From assembly GCF_947489035.1 (NCBI RefSeq), contig NZ_CANLCI010000010.1, positions 1-64,000 of the forward strand: a stretch of DNA of 64,000 nucleotides, in the 5' to 3' direction. The stretch is from an uncultured Ferrimonas sp. (GTDB lineage: Bacteria > Pseudomonadota > Gammaproteobacteria > Enterobacterales > Shewanellaceae). Under the pieces are notes generated by a model. It did no database searches. It was not told the origin of the DNA and was given only the letters and a program-made list of their open reading frames with translations. Both the position numbers and the translations under genes were made by a program. Of the stretch, positions 42,947 through 52,257 are shown piece by piece. Each line of letters begins with the position of its first letter. The stretch's first letter is position 1.

Positions 42947-43057
42947 TGAACCTCAATTGAAAACTAATGGTTTATAAAGAACAAAACTGATGGTGGTTTA
43001 TTGGGGTGGGGCTGTCAATTAAGCTGGGGGCATTGTCATCGGCTTTGGAGCCTCACT

Positions 43058-43384
43058 GTGCCTCATCAAATTACCCTTACCGCAGAACTGCAGCTGTCGC
43101 CGCAGATCGAGCTGGCCGCAGGCCTTGCTGCCATCAATCAATTTTGTGCCGACATGCGCCGCGAGCCCGGTTGCAGCTTTGCCTATGCGATGCAAGATGG
43201 CCAAGACGAGCGGCGCTTGATCCTGTGGGAACGCTACGTGGATCGGCATGCCCAGCAAGCGCATTTTGATGCGGCCCACACCCAAGCGTTCATCGCTGCT
43301 GGGATCGCGACCTTGGTTAGCGTGACCGAAGGGCGTTTGCTCGGTGCGGATTTTGTCGACGCCCGCAACGGAGGCCCGCAATGA
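43058..43384 (+). CDS. Antibiotic-biosynthesis-monooxygenase-like (ABM) domain protein
   Basis: A 108-residue single-domain protein of the dimeric alpha-beta barrel type (YgiN/quinol monooxygenase-like). Pattern: ITLTAELQLSP, AINQFCADMRREPGCSFAYAMQD, LILWERYVDRHAQQAHF and HTQAFIAAG, closing with an EGRLLG strand. The catalytic role of such proteins is often unclear; oxidation of a small aromatic is possible. GTG start at 43058 chosen for the GGAG eight bases upstream. The stop overlaps the ATG of the oxidoreductase (ATGA). Confidence 0.75.
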   Translation: MPHQITLTAELQLSPQIELAAGLAAINQFCADMRREPGCSFAYAMQDGQDERRLILWERYVDRHAQQAHFDAAHTQAFIAAGIATLVSVTEGRLLGADFVDARNGGPQ

Positions 43385-44364
43385 GCAAGCCACTACGTTG
43401 GGGGATCATCGGCACCAGTTTTATCTCTGGGGTGATGATCGACGCCATCCGCTTAGAGGGGCGCAGTGAAGTGGCGCTGGTGGCGGGTCGCAATCCGCAG
43501 ACTTGCGCTGATTTTGCCGCTCAGTATCAGTTGGCCTATGGCACCGATTACGATGCGCTGATCACCGATCCGGCCATCGACATCATCTACATCGCTTTGC
43601 CAAACCATTTGCACGCCGAGTACGTGGTGAAAGCGGCGCAGGCGGGCAAAGCGATAGTGTGCGAAAAGTCGCTGTCGGTAGACATGGCCAGTACCGAGCG
43701 GGCGCTGGCGGCGGTTGCCAAAGCCGGTGTGTTCTTCGCCGAAGGGCTGATGTATTTGAATCACCCGCTGATCCGCGAGTTGTTGCGGCTGCTGCAAACC
43801 GGGGCGATTGGCGAACTGAACAGCGTGCACGCCAGTTACAGTGCGGCGATCAGCCAATTCACCAATCCCGGTTCTAAAGGTACTTTGTTCAATCTGGGCT
43901 GCTATCCGTTGTCGTTGTTGCAGCTGGTGTTGCAGCAACAGGGGCTCAGCGATTGCAGCAAGGGCGCGCAGTTCAGCGGCTTTGGCCGTGTTGGCAGCGA
44001 CGGCAACATCGTGGAAGCCAACGTTGCCGCCCGCTTTAGCAATGGCGTTACGGCGCAGCTGCACAGCGCCGAAGACTATGGCTTAACGCACCAGTTTGAG
44101 CTGCTGGGCAGCAAAGGTTATCTGCGCTGTCACAGCAACCCGTGGTTGCCGGGCGAAAGCAATCAGCTGCTGTTGGCCGAGTATGAACAGCCGGAGCAGA
44201 TCATCGAAGTGACCGCCGATGGCGATGGTTTCCTCTACCAAGTTCGCCATGTGATTGATGCGCTCCGCCGTGGCGAGAAGCAGTTGGCACGCCCCAGCGC
44301 AACGGTGGACGATTCCCGCCAAGTGATGGCGCTGCTGATGCAGTGGCACCAAGCGGTGTCGTAG
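43381..44364 (+). CDS. Gfo/Idh/MocA-family oxidoreductase
   Basis: A 327-residue NAD(P)-dependent dehydrogenase. Rossmann start RWGIIGTSFISG, then LVAGRNPQTCADFAAQY and the diagnostic EKSLSVDMA (EKP-type motif with Ser for Pro) following YIALPNHLHAEYV. The C-terminal substrate domain contains LMYLNHPLIREL and GSKGTLFNLGCYPLSLL. The substrate is unknown, probably a sugar, polyol or related cyclic compound. Coupled with the upstream ABM gene and probably regulated by the divergent LysR protein. Confidence 0.88.
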   Translation: MSKPLRWGIIGTSFISGVMIDAIRLEGRSEVALVAGRNPQTCADFAAQYQLAYGTDYDALITDPAIDIIYIALPNHLHAEYVVKAAQAGKAIVCEKSLSVDMASTERALAAVAKAGVFFAEGLMYLNHPLIRELLRLLQTGAIGELNSVHASYSAAISQFTNPGSKGTLFNLGCYPLSLLQLVLQQQGLSDCSKGAQFSGFGRVGSDGNIVEANVAARFSNGVTAQLHSAEDYGLTHQFELLGSKGYLRCHSNPWLPGESNQLLLAEYEQPEQIIEVTADGDGFLYQVRHVIDALRRGEKQLARPSATVDDSRQVMALLMQWHQAVS

Positions 44365-44410
44365 GGGAGGGGGGAGAGGGGAAGTTAACCGTGTGCTGCT
44401 GCACCGTTCG

Positions 44411-44744
44411 GATCATGCCAGCGGCTGGATACTGCGGTTTTGCGTTAATGGGGCAGGTCGCAGTGGCGATGGTACCCAAAGAGGGTTCCCCCCTTTGGAA
44501 TCCCTTCGCCTTAGCACAGCTTAGCTTTCGCGCTTTGCACCGCCTTCTTCGGCACGGCATCGATGCGCCATCCATGGCTTAGCGATGCACTCGCAACATC
44601 CTGTTGCTCAGCCTCATTTTGCAGTGCACCGCTCAACGCTGTGATGCGGCAGCAAAGCAGGCTCGGCGTTGTCATTCCCGATTAGGCGCTCATCCGGTGG
44701 TGATGTTTTTCTGCGGACTGAATGATGGCAGGTAGCACAGTGAT
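44411..44744 (-). repeat. Interspersed non-coding repeat, copy A (minus orientation)
   Basis: About 330 bases whose reverse complement aligns along most of its length with 54700-54945, including CTCATCACTG, GCAGAAA, CGCATCAC, ATGGATGGCGCATCGATG, GTGCCGAA and GCTGTGCTAAGGC. Relative to the other copy it has about 60 extra bases around 44584-44640. It fills most of the 500-base gap between the oxidoreductase gene and the DUF885 gene. Open frames across it are not codon-like. Function unknown. Confidence 0.75.
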
Positions 44745-44791
44745 GAGGCTTCTGGTATGCCGTTGGCGCCGTAGCGGATTGTCCCCCACAA

Positions 44792-44820
44792 AAAAGCGCC
44801 CTCATCATGAGGGCGCTTTT
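44792..44820. terminator. Terminator downstream of DUF885 gene
   Basis: Thirteen-bp stem AAAAGCGCCCTCA/TGAGGGCGCTTTT with loop TCA; T-runs on both strands make it bidirectional. Confidence 0.88.
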
Positions 44821-44864
44821 GCGATTGTTACGATGTGACGATGACGGCGAGATGCCGTTGTGGC

Positions 44865-46706
44865 TTACAACTTAACGCTGCCGATGTAGTTGTTCACTTG
44901 CTGCTCGAGCATGTCCAGCGGCACTGGGCCGTTGGCGAGGATGGCATCGTGGAACTTCGGCAAACTGAAGTCATTCCCCAGCTGCTGCTTGGCGTTGGCG
45001 CGCAGCTCTAGGATTTTCAGCATCCCCACCTTATAGGCGGTGGCTTGGCTTGGCATCACGATGTAGCGTTCAATCGCTTTAACCACGTCGCCGTGCGCGT
45101 TTGGGGTGCTCTTGGCGAGGTAATCGATCGCTTGTTCACGGGTCCACTGCTTGTCGTGGATGCCGGTGTCGACGACCAAGCGGCAGGCGCGCCACAGTTC
45201 CATCGCGAGGCGGCCAAAGTCGCTGTAGGGATCGCTGTAGTAGCCCATCTCTTTCGGCAGGTACTCACTGTACAGGCCCCATCCTTCGATGTAGGCGGTG
45301 TAGCCACCGAAGCGGCGGAACTTAGGGATCCCCTGCAGCTCTTGCGAGATGGCGATCTGCATGTGGTGACCCGGAATGCCTTCGTGGAACGCCAGCGCTT
45401 CCATCTGGTAGGTGGGCATGTCGTTCATGTCGTACAGGTTGGCGTAGTAAATGCCTGGGCGGCTGCCGTCCGGCGCCGGTTGCTGGTAGAACGCTTTACC
45501 GGCGGACTTTTCGCGGAACTCTTCCACGCGCTGCACTTTCAGTCGCGCCTGTGGCTTGAGGTTAAACACCTCATCTAAGCGGCCTTCCATGTCGTCGATG
45601 ATGGCGGTGGCTTGGCCTAGGTAAGCGTTACGGCCCTCTTCGTCGGAGTTTAAGTAGAACTGCTTGTCGGTTCGCATGAACTCAAAAAACTGCTGCAGAT
45701 CGCCGCTAAAGCCAACCTGCTTCATGATGTCGCGCATCTCACCGTGAATTCGCGCCACTTCATCCAACCCCAACTGGTGGATCTGCTTGGCGCTGAGATC
45801 GGTGGTGGTGGTGCGCTGCAGGCGGTTGGCGTAGTACTGATCGCCCTGTGGCAGCTTCCAAGCGCCATCTTTGGTGCTGGCCCGCTGAGATTGCGCGTCG
45901 ATAAAGGCGATGAAGTTGTCGTAACCGTTTTTAAACTGGTTCAGCAGGGCGGCTTTGGCGTCGGCCAGCAGCTGCGCTTTGTCTGCTTCGCTGATGTTGA
46001 GCTTGGCCACTTTGCCTTTAAAGTCGGCCCACACTGGGCTGTCTTCGCCAGCGGCAAATGGCGCGCCGCTGATGACGTTACGGCTGTCGTTTAACACGTA
46101 ATCGAAGGTGAACTTAGGCGCCATAACGCCAATCTCTTCGCGCTTTTGCAGCTGGGCGATCGCTTGCTCAAAACGCAGTTCAACCCCTTGCAGGCGGCTG
46201 ATGTAGGCTTTGGCGTCGTCGACGCTGTTGATGCTGTGTTGGTTGATCAAAAACGACGGGGTGCCGGATTGGTAGCCGTACATCTGGGTTACCGGGTAGC
46301 TGTAGTAGCGCCACTTATCATCGGCGATGTCGTTTTCCAGCTTCTGCTTCATCAGGGTGTAGCTGATCTGAGCTTGGCCTTCGAGCTTAGCTTCGTCGAT
46401 GCTGGCCAATTGCGCGAGGTGGCGTTTTTTTCGAGCCAGCTCTTCTTCGTCGGCGGCGAGGCTCAGATCGTCCCACTTGTCGTAGTCGGTTTTAATGCCG
46501 AGGTAGGTTTGGTATTCCGGCGAGGCCATGATGTTTTCCATGAACATCGCCTCGAACAGGGCATTGGCGCGCTCAGATTCGGTTTGGGCCACCGCAACAA
46601 CCGCTGTGGTGGTGTTGCTGCTGTTCGTGGATTCGGTGGGGGTGGCGCACCCGGCCAAGGTGGCGCTGCCAAGCGCAAAGGCGATGGCGAGACTGAGCTT
46701 GTTCAT
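44865..46706 (-). CDS. DUF885 lipoprotein, putative metallopeptidase
   Basis: A 613-residue lipoprotein (TLAG-Cys20 followed by a Ser/Thr-rich linker). The DUF885 domain spans about 45-610. Near 439-446 is HEGIPGHH, a zinc-peptidase-like His/Glu cluster, followed by EGWGLYSEY about 30 residues later, which probably supplies another ligand. The fold resembles carboxypeptidase-Taq-like peptidases. A periplasmic or outer-membrane peptidase is inferred; the substrate is unknown. GGAG precedes the ATG, and a strong terminator lies 44 bases past the stop. It stands alone between the repeat and hemW. Confidence 0.88.
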   Translation of the reverse strand: MNKLSLAIAFALGSATLAGCATPTESTNSSNTTTAVVAVAQTESERANALFEAMFMENIMASPEYQTYLGIKTDYDKWDDLSLAADEEELARKKRHLAQLASIDEAKLEGQAQISYTLMKQKLENDIADDKWRYYSYPVTQMYGYQSGTPSFLINQHSINSVDDAKAYISRLQGVELRFEQAIAQLQKREEIGVMAPKFTFDYVLNDSRNVISGAPFAAGEDSPVWADFKGKVAKLNISEADKAQLLADAKAALLNQFKNGYDNFIAFIDAQSQRASTKDGAWKLPQGDQYYANRLQRTTTTDLSAKQIHQLGLDEVARIHGEMRDIMKQVGFSGDLQQFFEFMRTDKQFYLNSDEEGRNAYLGQATAIIDDMEGRLDEVFNLKPQARLKVQRVEEFREKSAGKAFYQQPAPDGSRPGIYYANLYDMNDMPTYQMEALAFHEGIPGHHMQIAISQELQGIPKFRRFGGYTAYIEGWGLYSEYLPKEMGYYSDPYSDFGRLAMELWRACRLVVDTGIHDKQWTREQAIDYLAKSTPNAHGDVVKAIERYIVMPSQATAYKVGMLKILELRANAKQQLGNDFSLPKFHDAILANGPVPLDMLEQQVNNYIGSVKL

Positions 46707-46853
46707 TTAGCACTCCATGCGAAAAAAGGTGATCGCGCGCATTGTGGCATGGAGTGGATTTAAGGCGAAAACCGAAACTGTTAACAGATTTGTCACCGCC
46801 GTAACCTTGGCGTAACGGCGGTGCAATTGAGCCCGCAGCAGGGCGCTGCGGTT

Positions 46854-47996
46854 TTACTCTGGCAAAAATTGCCCCAGCAATTCATTCAGATAGCGATGGC
46901 CCCGTTCGGTTAGCTGCATCTGCTTGGTATCACGGTCAATCAGTTTACGCTGCAACGCCCAATCGAGTGTGTCGGCCACATCGGCAGCTTGCAGTTGCGT
47001 GCGTTCGTTAAGCTCGGCCAATGGCATCGGCTCGAGCAGCCGCAGCCGATTCATGTAGTACTCCAGCGCTTGATCCGCTTTGGCAACCACGGTGTGGCTG
47101 TCCAGCGGCTGTCGCTCGGCGTCTAAGTAGCCCTTGGGGTGCTTCACCTTAACGGTGCGAACAATGCGGCCGTCGGCTTGGGTGAGCTTGCCGTGGGCGC
47201 CGCAGCCAATGCCAAGGTAATCACCAAAGCGCCAGTAGTTCAGGTTGTGCTGGCACTGATAGCCGGGCTTGGCCCAAGCGGAGATCTCGTACTGGCGATA
47301 ACCGGCGGCTTCCAGCATCGCTTTGCCTTGTTCGAAGATCGCCCATTGGGTGTCTTCGTCCGGCAGCGTTGGCGGCTTAGAAGCAAATTGGGTGTTGGGT
47401 TCGATGGTGAGCTGATACCAGCTTAAATGCGGCGGATCGAGCTCAATCGCTTGGGCCAGATCGTACAGGGCATCCTCGACACTCTGGTTCGGCAGCGTGT
47501 GCATTAAATCCAGATTGAAGCGGTCAAACCCCGCTTTGCGTGCTTCGCGGGCCGCCCGACGGGCTTCTTCTGCGCCGTGGATCCGCCCTAAAATTTGCAG
47601 CTTATCTTGCTGAAAGCTCTGCACTCCCACCGATAAGCGGTTAACGCCCGCGTCGCGGTAGGGCTTAAAGCGATCGGCTTCCAAGGTGCCGGGATTGGCT
47701 TCCATGGTCACTTCACAGTGCTCAACCCACGGCAACAACGCTTTGCTGCCGTCGAGGATCGCTTTGATCCCCGCTGGCGACAACAGGGATGGGGTGCCAC
47801 CGCCAATAAAGATGCTGCTGATGGCGCGCTCGCCAGCTAAGGGCAGATCGGCAGCCATGTCGGCCAGCAGTGCGGCCACGTACTCGCGTTCTGGGATCAC
47901 CCCCTTGCGGGCGTGAGAGTTAAAGTCGCAGTAGGGGCACTTTTGCTCGCACCACGGAATGTGGATGTAGAGCGACAGCGGTGGCAACGGGCTCAC
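46854..47996 (-). CDS. hemW: Heme chaperone HemW (radical SAM)
   Basis: A 380-residue radical-SAM protein related to oxygen-independent coproporphyrinogen oxidase. The cluster motif is CEQKCPYC near the N-terminus, followed by FIGGGTPSLLSP and EANPGTLE. The N-terminal extension and extra cysteine of true HemN are absent, fitting the HemW heme-chaperone group. C-terminal HemN_C-type domain (ADTLDWALQRKLID). GTG start at 47996 overlaps the rdgB stop by four bases (GTGA), the conserved rdgB-hemW pair. Confidence 0.94.
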   Translation of the reverse strand: MSPLPPLSLYIHIPWCEQKCPYCDFNSHARKGVIPEREYVAALLADMAADLPLAGERAISSIFIGGGTPSLLSPAGIKAILDGSKALLPWVEHCEVTMEANPGTLEADRFKPYRDAGVNRLSVGVQSFQQDKLQILGRIHGAEEARRAAREARKAGFDRFNLDLMHTLPNQSVEDALYDLAQAIELDPPHLSWYQLTIEPNTQFASKPPTLPDEDTQWAIFEQGKAMLEAAGYRQYEISAWAKPGYQCQHNLNYWRFGDYLGIGCGAHGKLTQADGRIVRTVKVKHPKGYLDAERQPLDSHTVVAKADQALEYYMNRLRLLEPMPLAELNERTQLQAADVADTLDWALQRKLIDRDTKQMQLTERGHRYLNELLGQFLPE

Positions 47997-48589
47997 AGAA
48001 TGCCTTTCTCTTTCAGGCCTGCAACCAGCAACGCCAAGGCTTTGCCACGGTGGCTGACGGCGTTCTTTTCATCGTCGCTGAGCTCGGCGGCGCTGCGGCT
48101 GTCCCCCGCCACGGTAAAGATGGGATCGTAGCCGTGGCCGGCGTCGCCACTTTTGCCGTGGGCAATGGCGCCTTCCCAGCTGGCTTGCGCGATGATTGGG
48201 CTAGGATCTTCGCCGTGGCGCATAAACACCAACACACACTGAAAACGGGCACGGCGGTCGGTTTTGGCTGCCATGGTGGTCAGCAGCTTTTGCAGGTTGG
48301 CTTCGGCATTGCCGTGATCGCCGGCGTAGCGGGCGCTGTAGATCCCCGGTTGGCCCTGCAGCGCATCCACTTCAATCCCAGAGTCGTCGGCAATGGCCGG
48401 TAAACCGGTGATGCGAGCGGCGTGACGCGCCTTAATGATGGCGTTTTCAACAAAGGTGGTGCCATCTTCGGCAACGTCACCCACGTTGAATTGCGACTGG
48501 GGCAGCACCTCAAAGGGGTAATCAGCCAGGAGGCGGGCGAACTCTTTTACTTTGCCGGCGTTACCGGTGGCCAAAACGATCTGTTGCAT
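47993..48589 (-). CDS. rdgB: XTP/dITP pyrophosphatase
   Basis: A 198-residue house-cleaning nucleotidase of the Ham1/RdgB family. ATGNAGKVKEF at the N-terminus binds substrate; EDGTTFVENAIIKARHAA and ADDSGIEVDALQGQPGIYSARYAG hold the metal ligands; GHGYDPIF and SHRGKAL follow. It hydrolyses non-canonical purine triphosphates in the cytoplasm. The ATG at 48589 has AAGAGA six bases upstream; another ATG two codons earlier is too close to that site. Coupled to hemW. Confidence 0.95.
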   Translation of the reverse strand: MQQIVLATGNAGKVKEFARLLADYPFEVLPQSQFNVGDVAEDGTTFVENAIIKARHAARITGLPAIADDSGIEVDALQGQPGIYSARYAGDHGNAEANLQKLLTTMAAKTDRRARFQCVLVFMRHGEDPSPIIAQASWEGAIAHGKSGDAGHGYDPIFTVAGDSRSAAELSDDEKNAVSHRGKALALLVAGLKEKGIL

Positions 48590-48673
48590 CGACATTCTCT
48601 TGCGCGCAGGAAATTTGGCGCAGAGTGTAGCAGGGGTGGTCACTCCCTTGAAGGGGGGTCCGTAACCCCGTGG

Positions 48674-49192
48674 CTAGTCGGTGCGGGTGGGATCGCAGTT
48701 AAAGTCTTGCTGAATGATGCTCAAGCTCACTTGTTCGCCATCAAGCTGCAGTTGGTAGAGCCGATCAAACTGCTGTTCATCAAGGGGTTGAAGTTGCTGT
48801 TGGCTCAACAACCCCGCTAAGGCCGGGGTGGTGTTGGAATGGCCAACCACCATGGCGTTTTGTTGGCGCTGTTGCAGCAATTGCTGCAGGGCGGCCAGCT
48901 TAGCCGGATGGTACAACTGCACCGTTAGCCCAAATGCCGTCGCACTGGGCGCAGCGGTGTGTTGGGTGCGGCGATAGTCACTGCTGTAGATGGCTTCTAT
49001 CTGTTTGCTGGCCAGCAGCTGCGCCAACCATGCGCTGCGCTGGATGCCACAGGCGGTTAGGCTCGGATCCTTCGGCTGAGCGGGGTCAACGGCTTTTTCG
49101 GCATGACGGACTAAATAGAGCGAATAGGGGGCGGCAGTGGCGCTGGCGCACAGGCTCAGCAGCAACGGCAACATCAAGGCATAGCGGGGCAC
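48674..49192 (-). CDS. Exported histidine phosphatase (SixA/PhoE-like)
   Basis: A 172-residue protein of the histidine phosphatase superfamily. Signal-like N-terminus (YALMLPLLLSLCASATA), then the catalytic SLYLVRHAEK with the phospho-accepting His, YSSDYRRTQHTAAP, and the second His in VVGHSNTTPAL. Cys77-type clamps were not assessed. The signal peptide suggests periplasmic action on an unknown phosphomonoester. Start GTG at 49192 is set by AAGGAG six bases upstream. It sits between rdgB and the DUF4426 gene, which are direct neighbours in many relatives, so it may be a lineage-specific insertion. Confidence 0.85.
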   Translation of the reverse strand: MPRYALMLPLLLSLCASATAAPYSLYLVRHAEKAVDPAQPKDPSLTACGIQRSAWLAQLLASKQIEAIYSSDYRRTQHTAAPSATAFGLTVQLYHPAKLAALQQLLQQRQQNAMVVGHSNTTPALAGLLSQQQLQPLDEQQFDRLYQLQLDGEQVSLSIIQQDFNCDPTRTD

Positions 49193-49324
49193 AGATAACT
49201 CCTTCTGTTTGGGTGGCAGCTTAGGGGCAGCGGCACAGCGGAGGCCAGCGTTGGCTTGGTTGGAAATGCGCATCAAACCGTACCGCGGCGGTACGGCTGA
49301 TGTTCAGAGGGAGTGCCGCGCCGT

Positions 49325-49762
49325 TTAATCGACGTAGAATTTTTGCTGGAACTTGAGCTTGGTGCTGAGATCGCGCTGGTTGCTGATGTCGATATTGAAG
49401 TGGTAGGTCTCTTCATTACGATGATCCAGCTCGGCGATGTAGTAGATGGCGTCGCCTTCGCGGATCTCGCGAAACTCCAAGGTTTTGGTGATGCCGGTTA
49501 AATCCCGGGCGGTGCCATTGATGGTGACCCGAACGGCGTTGGTGTCGAGATCCTGCTGGCTGCTATCGAGCACGCTGATGTTCACCAAACCGGTGTAGCG
49601 GCTGCGGTTGACCCCATAGGCTTTGGCAATGTCGGGGGTTAAAAAGGTGCTGCCAAAGGTGACGTAGTGAATGGCGTATTTGCCCACCTGCATCTTTTGT
49701 TCGGCCACGGCAGGCAGAGCGACTAAGGCGGTAAGGATGAGTGCAATAAGGGCGCGAAACAT
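49325..49762 (-). CDS. DUF4426 periplasmic protein
   Basis: A 145-residue exported protein with signal peptide (FRALIALILTALVALPAVA) and a single DUF4426 domain (YAIHYVTFGSTFLTPDIAKAYG, NISVLDSS, EFREIREGDAIYYIAELDHRNEE in part). Its function is not known; the gene is a conserved member of the yggS-proC-yggT-yggU cluster in gammaproteobacteria. ATG 49762 has AGGAGA six bases upstream. Confidence 0.9.
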   Translation of the reverse strand: MFRALIALILTALVALPAVAEQKMQVGKYAIHYVTFGSTFLTPDIAKAYGVNRSRYTGLVNISVLDSSQQDLDTNAVRVTINGTARDLTGITKTLEFREIREGDAIYYIAELDHRNEETYHFNIDISNQRDLSTKLKFQQKFYVD

Positions 49763-49856
49763 AATGGTTCTCCTATGAATAACCACCGCCAAAGGGCGGT
49801 GGTTTAAGGCCCATCTACCAAGTGTAGACCGCCACGCATCGGCTTTGCTTGCAACC

Positions 49857-50153
49857 CTAAGGGGCAATAAGCAGCGTGCGGATCGACTCTGGCAGTTGTT
49901 TGGGCTCGATAATCCGTATCTGTTTGTGGCGGCCAAGTTCGCCTTTTTGAATGTGAACTTGGCCTTTGGCCACCTTGAACTGCTTAGCAAGGTACTTAAT
50001 TAAGTGGCCATTGGCTTTGCCATCAACCGGCGGGGCGGTAATGGCCACTTTAAATTCATCGCCGTGCAATCCTACCAGCGCATCGCGGCTGGCTTTCGGT
50101 TGGATGTACAGGTTCAGCAGCAGATCATCGCCCTGCTGCGAAACGGCTGCCAT
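49857..50153 (-). CDS. yggU: DUF167 / YggU-family protein
   Basis: A 98-residue small alpha/beta protein. Family motifs: [38 protein letters not shown] and [12 protein letters not shown]. Function unknown despite wide conservation. The ATG shares a base with the yggT stop (TAATG), giving translational coupling; a start five codons upstream would overlap yggT further. Confidence 0.93.
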   Translation of the reverse strand: MAAVSQQGDDLLLNLYIQPKASRDALVGLHGDEFKVAITAPPVDGKANGHLIKYLAKQFKVAKGQVHIQKGELGRHKQIRIIEPKQLPESIRTLLIAP

Positions 50154-50701
50154 TAAATCTGTGCCCACATCGGTACGTATTGGCCTAGCAAGATGTTGAT
50201 GAAGTTCAAGGCTAAGAACACCACCAGCATGGACAGATCCAAGCCGCCCAGATCCGGCATAAAGCGGCGGATGGGTGCTAAGAACGGTTCGGTCAGCTGC
50301 TGCATCACGTATTCAATGGGGTTACGGCCTTGGGATACCCAGCTTAAGATGGCGCGCAGCAGCAGTACCCAAAACAGTAAGGTGCCCGCTTCTTTAATGA
50401 CGGTGATCACACCAAGGTAGGTGCCCAGTAGCGGATCCAGCGGCTGCCCAGCCATCAGGGTGATGGTGAACCAAAAGCCGATGCCAACCATTAAGGCCAA
50501 CACCAAAGAGGCGGTATCAAGGTTGCCCAACGACGGCAACACTCGGCGCATCGGCTTTAAGATTGGCTGGGTGGCTTTCACCACAAACTGGCTAAACGGG
50601 TTGTAGAAATCAGCGCGGGCGCTTTGCAGCCACAGGCGTAATAACACCACCATCAAATACAGCTTAAATAAGGTGGAGACCAAAAAGATCATGGCGTTCA
50701 T
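50153..50701 (-). CDS. yggT: YggT-family membrane protein
   Basis: A 182-residue inner-membrane protein with two YGGT repeats, each hydrophobic segment followed by a conserved polar patch: [20 protein letters not shown] and [20 protein letters not shown]. About four membrane segments. Proposed roles include osmotic tolerance and septum or membrane organisation; the molecular function is unsettled. Lies between proC and yggU in the conserved order. Confidence 0.93.
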   Translation of the reverse strand: MNAMIFLVSTLFKLYLMVVLLRLWLQSARADFYNPFSQFVVKATQPILKPMRRVLPSLGNLDTASLVLALMVGIGFWFTITLMAGQPLDPLLGTYLGVITVIKEAGTLLFWVLLLRAILSWVSQGRNPIEYVMQQLTEPFLAPIRRFMPDLGGLDLSMLVVFLALNFINILLGQYVPMWAQI

Positions 50702-50717
50702 ATCGATTCCCTAATGA

Positions 50718-51536
50718 TTAAAATTGGTCGGCCATCTGCTCGGCGCGGTTAACCGCTGCCTGCATGGCCGCATCTACGCTGTCGCGCAGGTTGTGTTGTT
50801 CTAAGGTGTTTACCGCTTCAAAGGTGGTGCCGCCTTTCGAGGTGACTTGAGCGCGCAATTGCGCCAAGGATAGCTCGGGATTGGCTTTCACCATCTGCGC
50901 GGCGCCAACCGCCGCTTGCTGGATCATCAGCCGTGCATCGGCATCGGCTACCCCCAGCTTGGCGGCGGCTTGCTCCATCGCTTCCATAAACAGGAAGAAA
51001 TAAGCCGGTGAACTGCCGGCACAGGCGATCACCTGATTGATGCCGCGTTCGTGCTCAAACCAGACGATTTCGCCTACGGCGGCCATCAGGCTGCCGGCAA
51101 ACTGGCGATCCGCTTGCTCAACATGAGCGTCGGCATACAACCCTGTTAAGCCCAGCCCCAACATTGATGGGGTGTTGGGCATGGTGCGTACCAGTTGGAT
51201 CGGCTGTGCGAAGAAATCCTGATAGCGGCTGGCGGGAATGCCCGCGGCAATGGTGATGATCAGCTTTTGGCTGAGATCCAATGTGGCTAAGTCGCTACAA
51301 ACCGATGCCATCAGCTGCGGTTTTACCGCCAGTACGATCACGTCGGCCTGCTGACACGCCAGACGATTATCGTTGCCGATGCGGATGCCAAACTGCGCTT
51401 GCAGGGCATCGAGTTTCGGTTGGCTGGGGTTGGTGGCGGTGATGGCACTGGCTGGATAGCCACTTTGTACCAATCCACCAATGATGCTCCGGCTCATGTT
51501 GCCGGCGCCAATAAAGACGACTTTGCGGGTGTCCAA
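50718..51536 (-). CDS. proC: Pyrroline-5-carboxylate reductase
   Basis: A 272-residue last-step enzyme of proline synthesis. NADPH-binding VVFIGAGNMSRSIIGGL at the N-terminus, VLAVKPQ, IAAGIP, VRTMPNTP and the C-terminal dimer motif AGSSPAYFFLFMEAM, then VTSKGGTT. The start is an unusual TTG at 51536, supported by AAGGA six bases upstream and by the conserved N-terminus; it begins one base after the yggS stop. The frame is open further upstream, but that would lie wholly within yggS. Confidence 0.94.
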   Translation of the reverse strand: MDTRKVVFIGAGNMSRSIIGGLVQSGYPASAITATNPSQPKLDALQAQFGIRIGNDNRLACQQADVIVLAVKPQLMASVCSDLATLDLSQKLIITIAAGIPASRYQDFFAQPIQLVRTMPNTPSMLGLGLTGLYADAHVEQADRQFAGSLMAAVGEIVWFEHERGINQVIACAGSSPAYFFLFMEAMEQAAAKLGVADADARLMIQQAAVGAAQMVKANPELSLAQLRAQVTSKGGTTFEAVNTLEQHNLRDSVDAAMQAAVNRAEQMADQF

Positions 51537-51537
51537 G

Positions 51538-52224
51538 TTAATTCCTTGCTCCAAAAATAGCGGTGCCGATCCGTACCATGGTGCTGCCTTCAATAATGGC
51601 GGCATCCATATCGCCACTCATCCCCATCGATAACGTATCAAGCTGAGGATGCTGGCATTGCAGTTGCTCAAATTGCTGGCGCAGCTGGGCAAAGGCGTTT
51701 CGCTGGGCAGCCACATCGGTGGTTGCCGCTGGGATCGCCATTAAGCCACGCAAGCGCAGTTGCGGCAGTGCTGCAACCGCTTGGGCTAATTGTGGTAATT
51801 CTGCCACGGTAACGCCAGATTTACTCGATTCACCGCTGATATTTACCTGTAAGCAGACGTTTAATGGCGGCTTATCGGCGGGCCGTTGTTCATTCAGGCG
51901 CTGAGCGATTTTGAGCCGGTCGAGGGTGTGCATCCAATCAAAATGCTCGGCCACTTGGCGGGTTTTATTGGACTGCAACGGGCCAATAAAGTGCCAGATG
52001 GCGTGTTCTAATTGGCTTAATTCGGTGATTTTAGCAACGCCCTCTTGCAGGTAGTTTTCGCCAAAGTGGCGGCACCCCGCCTGATAGGCTTCAACCACCA
52101 TCTGCGCGGGTTTGGTTTTGCTTACCGCCAGTAGGGTGATGTTGCTGGAGTTTCGCTGTGCCGCTGCTGCGGCAGCGTCAATTCTTGTTTGGGCATCAGA
52201 TACCCGCTCTGCTAAGGTTGCCAT
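51538..52224 (-). CDS. yggS: PLP homeostasis protein YggS
   Basis: A 228-residue single-domain PLP-binding protein (PLPBP/PROSC family) with alanine-racemase-like fold. LLAVSKTKP holds the PLP lysine; FGENYLQEG, WHFIGPLQSNK and GLMAIP follow, and LSMGMSGDMDAAI with STMVRIGTAIFG binds the phosphate. It buffers pyridoxal phosphate in the cytoplasm and has no known catalysis. Divergent from pilT with 33 bases between the starts. Confidence 0.95.
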   Translation of the reverse strand: MATLAERVSDAQTRIDAAAAAAQRNSSNITLLAVSKTKPAQMVVEAYQAGCRHFGENYLQEGVAKITELSQLEHAIWHFIGPLQSNKTRQVAEHFDWMHTLDRLKIAQRLNEQRPADKPPLNVCLQVNISGESSKSGVTVAELPQLAQAVAALPQLRLRGLMAIPAATTDVAAQRNAFAQLRQQFEQLQCQHPQLDTLSMGMSGDMDAAIIEGSTMVRIGTAIFGARN

Positions 52225-52257
52225 AGTAGTATTTGGGGTTAATCTTCTGGAAGTGAC

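Noticed and set aside
44201..44575. Open frames beginning MDGASM in both interspersed repeat copies
   Set aside because: The peptide similarity (MDGASM.CR...C) follows from DNA similarity of the repeat; the copies contain indels that are not multiples of three and the composition is not protein-like.
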